Below, piece by piece: positions 1-7,506 of a DNA stretch of 8,892 nucleotides. Location: contig ONSE01000009.1 in assembly GCA_900320415.1 (NCBI GenBank), forward strand, positions 1 through 8,892, given 5' to 3'. The DNA is from an uncultured Eubacteriales bacterium (GTDB lineage Bacteria; Bacillota; Clostridia; Oscillospirales; Acutalibacteraceae). The position numbers and the translations under genes are program-made. Positions within the stretch are counted from its first letter, which is position 1. Each line of letters begins with the position of its first letter. Below the pieces are notes generated by a model. The model ran no database searches. It was not told where the DNA came from and worked only from the letters and a program-made list of their open reading frames with translations.

Positions 1-115
1 TACCCATTGATAGAATATGCATATTTATATTATCTAATTTTTTTTGCGATATGTCAATAAATAACCTGTGCATTTTATTAAAATAATTAGAAATTTTATG
101 TTTATTATCACAAAT
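1..115. other. AT-rich segment inside yggS
   Basis: By hand count, bases 1-120 contain 26 G/C (about 22%). Bases 121-180 have 40%, 181-240 have 43%, 241-300 have 50% and 301-360 have 55%. The change falls just after the codons for GLMTIPP, and the reading frame stays open and family-like through it. Codon choice changes as well: ATA for Ile appears twice, and AAT, AAA, TTA and TTT dominate, whereas the rest of the gene uses ATC, AAG, CTG and GTC freely. This could be a homologous-recombination junction with an AT-rich relative, or an assembly chimera. The window alone cannot separate these. Confidence 0.7.
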
Positions 116-625
116 TGGCGGAATTGTCATTAATCCTTGTACAGAAATCCCATCCATCTGCGCGATTTCACACAGTAACTCCTCCAGATTTTCCTCAAAA
201 ACTCCCGATTTATTCTCTTCCCTTCCGATATTCACCTCGACAAGGATGTTGGAAACCAGATTCCTCTTGACTGACTGAGCGGAAATCTCCCTTGCCAGCT
301 TTACGGAATCCACCGACTGGATCAGGTCGACCTTCTCCACGATCTGACGCACCTTGTTGCTCTGGAGGTGTCCGATGAACTGGAGCGAGCAGTGCTCAAG
401 ATCGTATTCCTCATATTTGGAAAGAAGCTCCTGCACGCGGTTTTCTCCGATATGATCCAGACCGAGTGAAATCGCGTGGTTAATGGCAGCCGCGTCTACA
501 GTCTTTGTCGCCGCGAGAAAGGTGATGTCCTCCCTCTTCCTTCCTGATTTTTCCGCCGCCTCGGCGATCCTCTCATTGATCTGTCTGTAGTTGTATTCCA
601 CATCAGTGAATGACCTTGCCGTCAT
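1..625 (-). CDS. yggS: YggS/YlmE-family PLP-binding homeostasis protein (3' end outside window)
   Basis: The gene is cut by the window edge: 208 codons are present, where the family usually has about 225-235. The product belongs to the YggS/PROSC (YBL036C) family of single-domain TIM-barrel proteins, which bind pyridoxal 5'-phosphate and help control vitamin B6 and amino-acid pools; no enzymatic reaction is firmly assigned. Visible motifs are LAATKTV with the PLP-binding Lys41, HIGENRVQE (58-66), FIGHLQSNK (83-91), GLMTIPP (164-170), and ILSMG at the cut end, which begins the conserved SMGMS phosphate-binding segment. I chose the ATG at 623-625 because an AGGAG lies 9 nt upstream; a GTG at 599-601 would lose only eight residues and is possible. 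The start lies inside the upstream gene (23-nt overlap), implying coupled translation. The last 38 residues are encoded by unusually AT-rich DNA. Confidence 0.95.
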   Translation of the reverse strand, partial: MTARSFTDVEYNYRQINERIAEAAEKSGRKREDITFLAATKTVDAAAINHAISLGLDHIGENRVQELLSKYEEYDLEHCSLQFIGHLQSNKVRQIVEKVDLIQSVDSVKLAREISAQSVKRNLVSNILVEVNIGREENKSGVFEENLEELLCEIAQMDGISVQGLMTIPPICDNKHKISNYFNKMHRLFIDISQKKLDNINMHILSMG

Positions 626-1886
626 ACAAATCGTCTCCTTTTACTATAACCTTGTCGTACAGTGAGATGGTCTCTCCGTTAAAGAGGATTCCCTCCGCCG
701 GCGATGTGTCGCAAACAACGTAGTCACTGTCGGCATACAGAATGGAAATCTGCTTGAACTGCACTTCACTGCCGTAAAGCACATACACACCCTGTACCTT
801 CTTCTGTTCCTTGTGCGGATTGTCGTTATCGTCGTATGTCGTTTTGGTGACATAGTCGTCGTGGATCGCGCGCTTGCTGACACGCAGTCCCGTGTATTTG
901 CCCATACCGATCTCAATCGGCTCCTGTCTTGCCTCCAGAATGCCGTCATCCATATAGTCACAGCGCAGGACCACTACCGCGTTGCTGTCCTTCGAGGACT
1001 GGTTGACGCGGTAGATCTCCGCCGGGATCGCCTCGGAGGAGGCTTCGGAAAACAGAACCGTTACGGGGCTTGCCCAGATATTCAGACTCTGCGCCTCGTC
1101 TGCGGAAACCTCACACACCACGTACCATTTTACGTTGCTGATAACCTTTCCTGCCGTGTTGGCGGGAGTCGAGGACTTCTCAAAGGTCTTTAAGTCCTCC
1201 AGCGTGATATTCGCGATCTTGTCGTAGTCGAACACCTTCTCATATCCGTCGCAGAACTCTGTGAAGTATCCCGCGTCGTCCGTGCGGATCACACCCTTGG
1301 TATTGCCCGTCGCGTTGTGCAGCGAGTCAATGGAGCTTTGCAGCTCGGCGATTTCCGAGGAAAAATCCGTAATCTTTCCCGTGTAGAGCTGACGCTGGTT
1401 CACGGCGTTGAGCAGTACGTCCGCGTCGGAAATCGCGTTGGTAAGCTTTCGGGTATTGGTATCCTCCAAAAGCGTGATGAGCTTGCTCTTAATATTGTTA
1501 TTGATGATATCAAGGCTCATGGTACCCGAAATCGTGTTTTTCTGAATATTTTCCAGCGCTTCCTTTTTCTTTGTCAGTCTCTCTGACATGGTGTTGGCGA
1601 CGGCATCTTCCTCATTGGTGTAAATCTTCGCGATTTCACCGCCCGCATTGACCGCTTCACCGTTTTCCACCGAATAAGACAGGACTCCCTCGGAGTTGTT
1701 CTGAATGATTTTCTCATCTCTGACGATGAACGCGTTGGAAAAGATGCGGTCCGTCATCGTTACCTGAACTGCGTTTTCCGTGGGATACATATTAAAATTC
1801 GCGCTGATCAGCAAATAGGCAACATATATCAGCGCCAGCAGTGTGAGCGCTGCAACCAATATGCGTTTGAATAACAGTTTATCCAT
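603..1886 (-). CDS. HlyD/RND-type membrane-fusion-like protein, single-pass
   Basis: The 427-residue protein has one N-terminal membrane segment (about residues 8-29, after the basic start MDKLLFKR) and a large domain that should lie outside the membrane. The layout resembles periplasmic adaptor (HlyD/RND membrane-fusion) proteins. A first barrel-sandwich half at about 38-92 includes GVLSYSVENGEAVNAGGEIAKI, a lipoyl-like turn. A helical hairpin/coiled coil follows at about 93-192. A second barrel-sandwich half around 197-232 includes DDAGYFTEFCDGYE, then a beta-barrel at about 248-330 and a membrane-proximal domain to the end. The ATG at 1886 has GGGAG 5 nt upstream and overlaps the miaA stop by 8 nt; the 3' end overlaps yggS by 23 nt. 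No ABC or RND pump gene is visible. In Clostridia, proteins of this kind are often found before yggS and sepF, so an envelope or division role is possible, but the substrate and partner are unknown. Confidence 0.85.
   Translation of the reverse strand: MDKLLFKRILVAALTLLALIYVAYLLISANFNMYPTENAVQVTMTDRIFSNAFIVRDEKIIQNNSEGVLSYSVENGEAVNAGGEIAKIYTNEEDAVANTMSERLTKKKEALENIQKNTISGTMSLDIINNNIKSKLITLLEDTNTRKLTNAISDADVLLNAVNQRQLYTGKITDFSSEIAELQSSIDSLHNATGNTKGVIRTDDAGYFTEFCDGYEKVFDYDKIANITLEDLKTFEKSSTPANTAGKVISNVKWYVVCEVSADEAQSLNIWASPVTVLFSEASSEAIPAEIYRVNQSSKDSNAVVVLRCDYMDDGILEARQEPIEIGMGKYTGLRVSKRAIHDDYVTKTTYDDNDNPHKEQKKVQGVYVLYGSEVQFKQISILYADSDYVVCDTSPAEGILFNGETISLYDKVIVKGDDLYDGKVIH
635..639 (-). promoter_or_regulatory. 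Ribosome binding site for yggS, inside the upstream gene
   Basis: AGGAG on the minus strand lies 9 nt before the ATG at 623-625, within the 3' coding end of the HlyD-like gene. It supports the ATG over the downstream GTG as the yggS start. Confidence 0.75.
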
Positions 1887-2826
1887 ATAGGCTCCCTTTT
1901 ATCATTTGAACGGTCTTCTCAAGCAGAGTGTCAAAATCAGGCTCCTCGTCGAGATAAAACCAATGAATATCCTTGTCTCGTTTGAACCAGGTGATCTGCC
2001 GTTTGGCATAACGCCTGGTTTCCTGCTTCAGTTTTTCAATACACGCTTCCAACGTGGCCTCGTTTTCAAAATATGGGATCAGTTCCTTATAGCCGATCGC
2101 CTTGACAGAGGTAAAACTCAGCGCGGAGGAAAGAACCTCCTTTGCCTCCTCCAGCAAGCCCTCCTCCAGCATCAGGTCAACACGGCGGTTGATCCGTTCA
2201 TAAAGCTTCGCGCGGTCTCTGAAATTCAGTCCCAGCTTGACCGCCTGATAGGGAGATTCCGTCAGGCGCGAGGCTGCCACCTGTTCCGAGATCGGATGAC
2301 CCGAGGTTCTGTAGTATTCAACGGCTCGGATGATCCGCTTGGGGTTGCGCTCTGTCTTGAGCTTCTCAAAAGTCACGGAATCCGTTGTCCGCAATTCATC
2401 AAGCAGACTGCCGATCCCCTCGGCGCGGTATTTTTCCCAAAGCGCCTCGCTCAGGGCTTCGTCGCGCTTTTCATCGGAGAATACGACGTTGTTGAGCAGA
2501 GAATCCACATAAAGGCCCGTTCCCCCGACAAGAAACGGCAGTTTGCCGCGCGATGCAATATCCGCAACGGCGTTTCCCGCATCCTCCACAAAGCGCGCGA
2601 CGGAGTAACTCTCGTCGGGAGGGAGAAAGCCCATCAGATGATGAGGTATCCCCTGTCTTTCTTCCATGGTAGGCTTGGCGGTCGCAATCCGCATCCCTTT
2701 GTAGATCTGCATGGAATCAGCGGAAACAACCTCTCCGTCAAACCGCTTGGCAAGCTCTACGGAAAGCCCGGTTTTACCCGAAGCGGTGGGGCCTACAACG
2801 GAAACCAGTTTAATTTTTTCTGTCAA
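1879..2826 (-). CDS. miaA: tRNA dimethylallyltransferase MiaA
   Basis: MiaA transfers a dimethylallyl group from DMAPP to N6 of A37 in tRNAs that read codons starting with U, giving i6A37 in the cytoplasm. At 315 residues it matches the family (E. coli about 316). Motifs in order are the P-loop GPTASGKT (12-19), SADSMQIYKG (35-44) with the conserved Asp37 expected to act as catalytic base, GGTGLY (101-106), ERNPKRIIRAVEYY, and KRQITWFKRD (275-284) near the C-terminus. The start must be TTG (2824-2826): an in-frame TAG lies at 2854-2856, no ATG or GTG lies between them in this frame, and the next Met (39) is beyond the P-loop. A weak AGGG lies 9 nt upstream. It begins 4 nt after the mutL stop and overlaps the next gene by 8 nt. 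Its product i6A37 is the substrate of MiaB, encoded at the head of the same cluster. Confidence 0.98.
   Translation of the reverse strand: MTEKIKLVSVVGPTASGKTGLSVELAKRFDGEVVSADSMQIYKGMRIATAKPTMEERQGIPHHLMGFLPPDESYSVARFVEDAGNAVADIASRGKLPFLVGGTGLYVDSLLNNVVFSDEKRDEALSEALWEKYRAEGIGSLLDELRTTDSVTFEKLKTERNPKRIIRAVEYYRTSGHPISEQVAASRLTESPYQAVKLGLNFRDRAKLYERINRRVDLMLEEGLLEEAKEVLSSALSFTSVKAIGYKELIPYFENEATLEACIEKLKQETRRYAKRQITWFKRDKDIHWFYLDEEPDFDTLLEKTVQMIKGSLYG
1892..1896 (-). promoter_or_regulatory. Ribosome binding site for the HlyD-like gene, inside miaA
   Basis: GGGAG (within AAAAGGGAG) lies 5 nt before the ATG at 1884-1886 and is inside the last codons of miaA. Together with the 8-nt gene overlap it points to coupled translation. 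Confidence 0.7.
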
Positions 2827-2830
2827 ATCA

Positions 2831-4861
2831 TCACGCCCTGCCGAACTGTCTTTCTATCTCGCTTTTTTTCATAACGATACACACGGGTCTGCCGTGCGGA
2901 CAATATCTGATCTGGGGGTTCTCCTCCAGTGTTTTTACAATTTCAATCAATTCCTTTGCGGAGTTTTTATTGCCTGCCTTTATCGCGCTGCGGCAGGCGA
3001 CGTTATGATAAAACCAGTCCATCTTCTCGGTGAAAATATCGTTTTTCCCCATCGCGATGTAGTTTGCCATTTCCGTGATACAGTCCGCGATCTCCGCCGC
3101 ATCGATGTACTGCGGGGCGCTGCGGACAAGAACGGTGCTGCTGCCAAAATCCTCCACCTCGAAGGAGCAGCGCGCAAACATATCCAGGTGACTGATGGCG
3201 GCGTCATATTCCTGTTTCCCCAGCGTCACGCTGACGGGCGTCAGCAACAGCTGTGCCGAGGCGCCTGCGTTCTCCGCCTTGAGCCTTTCGTAAATAATGC
3301 GCTCGTGGGCGGCGTGCTTGTCGATCAGCATCATTTCCTTGCGGTTGATCTCCACGATGATATAGGTATCAAACAGCTCGCCGACATACTGGAGCTCGTC
3401 CTTCTGCTGCTGATACAGCACGACCGGCTCGGAGTTATGCTTCTCCGTTACGACGATCTCCTCCTGAACGCAGGGGGGTTCAGGCTCTGCCTTTATTTCC
3501 TCCGCAGTCGGTTCCGCGGGTGCGGGAACCGTTGGTTTGATAACGGTTCCGATGGGAACAGGCGGCTGCGGCTTGTACTTTTCTTCTCTTTTCGCGTTGC
3601 CGACCGCCTTCTTCGAATAAACATCAAAGGGATTCGCGCTGTCGGAAAGGCTTACACCGTCGATCGAGGGCAGCTCCGTCTTTGGGGCGCCGGCATCAAA
3701 CCGAACCGACGCAAAGGGATTGAACTCGTCCTCAGCGGGCTTCGCGGGCTGCGTAGGCTTTTGCGGAGCCTCCTCCGCTTTTCGGAAAACCGCCTGCGCG
3801 GTGTTGAAGGTGCTGACCTTCCTGACGTCGTGAAAAGCGGTTTCACTGCAGAAGGTCGCCTGCTTGCGGCTGTCATTCTTCATCAGGGAGGACTTGACCG
3901 CGTGGTACACCGCGTCAAAGACGGGTCGCTCATTGACAAATCTGACCTCGATTTTGGCGGGATGCACGTTGACGTCGATCATACCGTAGGGCAGCGAAAT
4001 ATTGAGCACACAGGAGGGAAACTTTCCCACCATGACAGAGCCCTTGTATGCCTCCTCGAGCGCCGCCATCGCGGTTCTCGACCTGACATACCTTCCGTTG
4101 ATGAAGAAATTCTGCATATTGCGGTTGGGTCTCGCGTTGACGGGCTTGGTGACATACCCTTCCACACAGATTTCGTTGAGCTGATACTCGACGGGCATCA
4201 GACTGCCCGCAAACTCCCTGCCCAGCACGGAATAAATCGCGGAAAGCAGCTTTCCGTCGCCGAAGGTTCTGAGCACCTGCTTGCCGTCGCGTATGTAGGT
4301 AAAAGCAATTTCGGGATGCGAAAGCGCGGTCTTATCAACTATATTTGAAACATTGATCCCTTCGGATACATCCTTCTTCAAAAACTTCGCCCTCGCGGGA
4401 ATATTGAAGAACAGATCGCGGATAATGAAGGTGGTGCCGACGGGGCAGCCCGCGTCTGTGAGCTCCTTTTCCTCTCCTCCCTCGATCGTGTAGGAGGTGC
4501 CGGCATCCTCTTTTTCGCTGCGGGTTATCAGCTGCAGTCTTGACACCGCGCTGATAGAAGCGAGCGCCTCTCCGCGGAAGCCGAGAGTCGCGATGGAATC
4601 CAGATCCTGCTCCTCCCTGACCTTGCTGGTGGCGTGTCGCAAAAAGGCAACCTTGACGTCCTCACGCTGAATACCGCAGCCGTCGTCGGTGACACGCATG
4701 AAGGTGGTGCCGCCGTTCTTGATTTCAACCGTGATATTCTTCGCCCCCGCGTCAATCGCGTTCTCGATCAGCTCCTTGATTACGGAAGCGGGACGCTCCA
4801 CGACCTCGCCTGCCGCGATCAGCTCCGCAACGTGCTTGTCCAGAACATTGATTACTCCCAT
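2831..4861 (-). CDS. mutL: DNA mismatch repair endonuclease MutL
   Basis: MutL couples mismatch-bound MutS to strand removal. The 676-residue protein has the N-terminal GHKL ATPase: KELIENAIDAGA (29-40) with catalytic Glu30 and Mg-binding Asn34, DDGCGI (59-64), and GFRGEALASI (94-103). A Pro/Glu-rich linker at about 335-480 is followed by the C-terminal dimerisation and nicking domain. That domain shows DKHAAHERIIYE (514-525, the DQHA(X)2E(X)4E metal motif with Lys in place of Gln), Cys623 in ACRSAIK, and CPHGRP (654-659) near the C-terminus, so the latent-endonuclease residues are essentially complete, as expected for organisms without MutH. QLLLTP (537-542) fits a beta-clamp-binding motif. 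The ATG at 4861 has a near-perfect ribosome binding site. The gap to mutS upstream is 18 bp and to miaA downstream 4 bp. Confidence 0.99.
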   Translation of the reverse strand: MGVINVLDKHVAELIAAGEVVERPASVIKELIENAIDAGAKNITVEIKNGGTTFMRVTDDGCGIQREDVKVAFLRHATSKVREEQDLDSIATLGFRGEALASISAVSRLQLITRSEKEDAGTSYTIEGGEEKELTDAGCPVGTTFIIRDLFFNIPARAKFLKKDVSEGINVSNIVDKTALSHPEIAFTYIRDGKQVLRTFGDGKLLSAIYSVLGREFAGSLMPVEYQLNEICVEGYVTKPVNARPNRNMQNFFINGRYVRSRTAMAALEEAYKGSVMVGKFPSCVLNISLPYGMIDVNVHPAKIEVRFVNERPVFDAVYHAVKSSLMKNDSRKQATFCSETAFHDVRKVSTFNTAQAVFRKAEEAPQKPTQPAKPAEDEFNPFASVRFDAGAPKTELPSIDGVSLSDSANPFDVYSKKAVGNAKREEKYKPQPPVPIGTVIKPTVPAPAEPTAEEIKAEPEPPCVQEEIVVTEKHNSEPVVLYQQQKDELQYVGELFDTYIIVEINRKEMMLIDKHAAHERIIYERLKAENAGASAQLLLTPVSVTLGKQEYDAAISHLDMFARCSFEVEDFGSSTVLVRSAPQYIDAAEIADCITEMANYIAMGKNDIFTEKMDWFYHNVACRSAIKAGNKNSAKELIEIVKTLEENPQIRYCPHGRPVCIVMKKSEIERQFGRA
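2836..2839 (-). promoter_or_regulatory. Weak ribosome binding site for miaA (TTG start)
   Basis: AGGG in the last codons of mutL lies 9 nt before the TTG. It is weak compared with the sites of mutL and the YlbF-family gene. With the TTG start, this suggests miaA translation depends largely on ribosomes finishing mutL. Confidence 0.5.
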
Positions 4862-4865
4862 TGTG

Positions 4866-4874
4866 TCACCTCCT
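4866..4874 (-). promoter_or_regulatory. Strong ribosome binding site for mutL
   Basis: AGGAGGTGA lies in the 18-bp mutS-mutL gap, 4 nt before the ATG counted from the end of this string. It is the best Shine-Dalgarno match in the window and fixes the mutL start. Confidence 0.9.
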
Positions 4875-4879
4875 ATGTG

Positions 4880-7468
4880 TTATATCATGTATTTTAATTC
4901 GTAAAGCAAATTCATCGCCTCGATCGGCGTGAGAGTATCGAGATCAACCGATCTCAGCCTGTCGACCACAGGCGATGCGACCGTGCCCATCAGTGAGAGC
5001 TGCGCATCCTCATTGACATTGACCGTTTTGACAACGGTCTCCGCCTTGCCGCTCTCGAGGTCGGCAAGGATTTCCTTGGCGCGCTTGATGATGGAATTGG
5101 GAACGCCCGCGAGCTTGGCGACCTCGATGCCGTAGCTGTCATCCGCGCCGCCCGGAACGATTCTCCTGAGAAACGTGATATCGTCTCCGCGCTTCTTGAC
5201 GGCGATGCTGTAGTTTCTCACACCGTCGAGCAGCTCCTCCATCACACTCAGCTCGTGGTAGTGGGTGGCGAACAGTGTCTTTGCGCCCAGCTTCTTCTTG
5301 TCGGCACAGAACTCCAGAACCGCTCTGGCGATGCTCATTCCGTCAAAGGTGGATGTGCCTCTGCCGATTTCATCAAGAATCAGCAGACTTTTGGAGGTGG
5401 CGTTTTTGACAATGTTCGCGACCTCGTTCATCTCCACCATGAAGGTGGACTGCCCCGACGCGAGATCGTCAGACGCTCCCACCCGGGTGAATATGCTGTC
5501 CACAATTCCGATTCGCGCCGAGGAAGCGGGTACAAAGCTGCCGATCTGCGCCATCAGAACAATCAATGCGATCTGACGCATATAGGTGGATTTACCAGCC
5601 ATATTCGGGCCGGTGATAATCGCCACCCTGTCGCCCTCGCTGTCGAGATTGACGTCATTCGGTACAAAGGAAGCGTTTTTCAACAGCGTTTCCACCACGG
5701 GATGACGGGAATCCCTGATCACGATCGCCGTGGACTGATTGACCTCGGGACGGATGTAACGGTTATCGGAGGCGACGTTGGCAAAGGACGTGAGCACATC
5801 CAGCGTCGCGATCGCCCTCGCGGTGTTCTGAATCCTGTCGAGATTATCGGCGACGGTCGTTCTCACGAAATCAAACAGGGAGTACTCCATCGCGACCGCC
5901 CTGTCCTTCGCGCCTAAGATCCTGCCCTCCAGCTCCTTGAGCTCGGGCGTTATGTACCGCTCGCTGCCCGTGAGGGTCTGCTTGCGGATATAGCTTTCGG
6001 GGACGAGATTCTTGTAGGAATTCGTGACCTCCATGTAATAGCCGTAGACCTTGTTGTAGCCGACACGGAGCTTGGGGATCCCCGTCTTTTCTCTCTCCTG
6101 CGCCTCGATCTGTGCGAGGATATCCTTGGAGTTATTCATGTCGTTATTAACGACGTCGAGCTCCTCGTTGTAGCCCTGCCTGATCATGCCGCCCTCGCGG
6201 ACGGTAAACGGAGGATCGTCTACAATCGCGTTTTCAATCAGCGAATGTATGTCCTCCAGCAGGTCAATGTTATTATATATCATCCTCAGATGGGAGGAAT
6301 GACAATCGGAAAGCATTTGGGAAATATTGGGAAAATCCTTGATGGCGGCACAAAGCGAGCGCAAATCTCTGGCGTTTGCCGAGCCGTAGACAATCTTTGT
6401 CATCAGCCGCTCGATATCATAGATGCCGCTGAGCATTTCCGTGATCTCCAGTCGGAGCATGGTGTCATTGACCAGCTCCTCCACCGCGCTCTGTCGGTTG
6501 TTGATTTTGGAAATATTCATCAGCGGATGCTCCAGCCACGAACGGATCAGCCTCTTTCCCATCGCTGTTTTTGTCTTGTCAATGACCCAGAGCAGTGAGC
6601 CTCGCTTTTCCTTGGTAAGCATGGTCTGCGTCAGCTCCAGGTTGCGCTGTGTGTTGTAATCCAGGCGCATATACTGCGCCTCGTTATAAAGACTGAGACG
6701 CGTGATGCGCTCCAGTCCGCTCATCTGCGTTTCCTTGAGGTAGTTGATCAGAGCGCCGACCGCACTGATGACGACCGCCTTGTCGGAAATCAAATGAAAG
6801 TCCTTCTCAAACTGCGTCTTTGCCGTTTTCGCGCAAAGAGAAACGGCAAACTTTTCGTCCTCGATCATCTCCACTCCCGCGGAGAGCTTGCCCTTGATGA
6901 ACTCGGGCAGCGCTTTTATCTTCACAATATCGCCGCCGAGAAGTATCTCGCGCGGAGAGTAACTCGAGAGCTGGTTGATCAGGATGTTGTAGAAATCCTT
7001 GCCGCTGATTTCGGTGGCATTTAATTCTCCTGTGGAAATATCGCAGAAACAGAGTCCGATCTTCTTGTCGGCGGCATACATACAGCAGATATAGTTGTTC
7101 TTGCCTTCATCGAGCATACTCTGCTCCATGACAGTGCCCGGGGTGATGACGCGGATAATGTCGCGCTTCACCAGACCCTTCGCCGTTTTGGGATCCTCCG
7201 TCTGCTCACAGATCGCCACCTTGTAGCCCTTGGCAACCAATCGGGCGATATAGCTTTCACAGCTGTGGAAGGGCACGCCGCACATCGGCGCGCGCTCCTC
7301 CTGACCGCAATCTCTGCCTGTGAGAGTCAGCTCCAGCTCACGGGAGGCAAGAATAGCGTCGTCGTAGAACATCTCATAGAAATCACCCAGACGATAAAAC
7401 AGGATACTGTCCTTATTGGCCTCTTTGATTTGAAAATACTGTTTCATCATCGGAGACAACTCCGCCAT
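4880..7468 (-). CDS. mutS: DNA mismatch repair protein MutS
   Basis: MutS recognises base mismatches and small loops and recruits MutL using ATP. The protein is 862 residues, normal for MutS1 (E. coli 853). The N-terminal mismatch-reading motif GDFYEMF (28-34) supplies the wedge Phe30 and Glu32. Connector, lever and clamp domains follow, with HPLMN (near 315) and the clamp region around 430-540. The C-terminal ATPase has Walker A GPNMAGKS (620-627), Walker B LLILDEIGRGTS with Asp699 and Glu700, and ATHYHEL (734-740). QLSLM (823-827) fits the beta-clamp-binding motif near the C-terminus, and the end, LTPIEAMNLLYELK, is the usual MutS tail. The ATG at 7468 has GGGAG 9 nt upstream. I see no missing catalytic residue or frameshift. 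It sits between the YlbF-family gene (38-bp gap) and mutL (18-bp gap). Confidence 0.99.
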   Translation of the reverse strand: MAELSPMMKQYFQIKEANKDSILFYRLGDFYEMFYDDAILASRELELTLTGRDCGQEERAPMCGVPFHSCESYIARLVAKGYKVAICEQTEDPKTAKGLVKRDIIRVITPGTVMEQSMLDEGKNNYICCMYAADKKIGLCFCDISTGELNATEISGKDFYNILINQLSSYSPREILLGGDIVKIKALPEFIKGKLSAGVEMIEDEKFAVSLCAKTAKTQFEKDFHLISDKAVVISAVGALINYLKETQMSGLERITRLSLYNEAQYMRLDYNTQRNLELTQTMLTKEKRGSLLWVIDKTKTAMGKRLIRSWLEHPLMNISKINNRQSAVEELVNDTMLRLEITEMLSGIYDIERLMTKIVYGSANARDLRSLCAAIKDFPNISQMLSDCHSSHLRMIYNNIDLLEDIHSLIENAIVDDPPFTVREGGMIRQGYNEELDVVNNDMNNSKDILAQIEAQEREKTGIPKLRVGYNKVYGYYMEVTNSYKNLVPESYIRKQTLTGSERYITPELKELEGRILGAKDRAVAMEYSLFDFVRTTVADNLDRIQNTARAIATLDVLTSFANVASDNRYIRPEVNQSTAIVIRDSRHPVVETLLKNASFVPNDVNLDSEGDRVAIITGPNMAGKSTYMRQIALIVLMAQIGSFVPASSARIGIVDSIFTRVGASDDLASGQSTFMVEMNEVANIVKNATSKSLLILDEIGRGTSTFDGMSIARAVLEFCADKKKLGAKTLFATHYHELSVMEELLDGVRNYSIAVKKRGDDITFLRRIVPGGADDSYGIEVAKLAGVPNSIIKRAKEILADLESGKAETVVKTVNVNEDAQLSLMGTVASPVVDRLRSVDLDTLTPIEAMNLLYELKYMI

Positions 7469-7477
7469 GTGCTCACA

Positions 7478-7486
7478 CTCCCTTTT
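7478..7486 (-). promoter_or_regulatory. Ribosome binding site for mutS
   Basis: AAAAGGGAG lies 9 nt before the ATG, in the 38-bp gap between the YlbF-family gene and mutS. The rest of the gap is A-rich with no hairpin or promoter-like boxes that I can see, so mutS is probably transcribed from upstream. Confidence 0.7.
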
Positions 7487-7506
7487 GCTTTATTGATTCC
7501 TTATTC

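Noticed and set aside
1..120. AT-rich stretch as an intergenic promoter, attachment site or phage edge
   Set aside because: The yggS frame continues through it with family-specific residues, so it is coding DNA of odd composition, not an intergenic element. No repeat or integrase is visible.
1906..2874. A 322-codon open frame on the plus strand opposite miaA
   Set aside because: It spans almost exactly the miaA gene in antisense and has no family-like motifs. It is a mirror frame of a conserved gene.
2711..4348. A 545-codon open frame on the plus strand opposite mutL and miaA
   Set aside because: It overlaps two certain genes antisense, its translation is rich in Arg, Leu, Gly and His without a recognisable domain, and I see no convincing ribosome binding site. 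It is best explained as a shadow frame created by the codon bias of mutL.
5255..5917. A 220-codon plus-strand open frame opposite the mutS ATPase region
   Set aside because: It is antisense to the most conserved part of MutS and shows no domain or start signal.
7469..7506. Possible promoter or terminator in the gap before mutS
   Set aside because: The 38 bp are A-rich but show no inverted repeat with a T-run and no spaced -35/-10 pair that I can support; only the ribosome binding site is clear.
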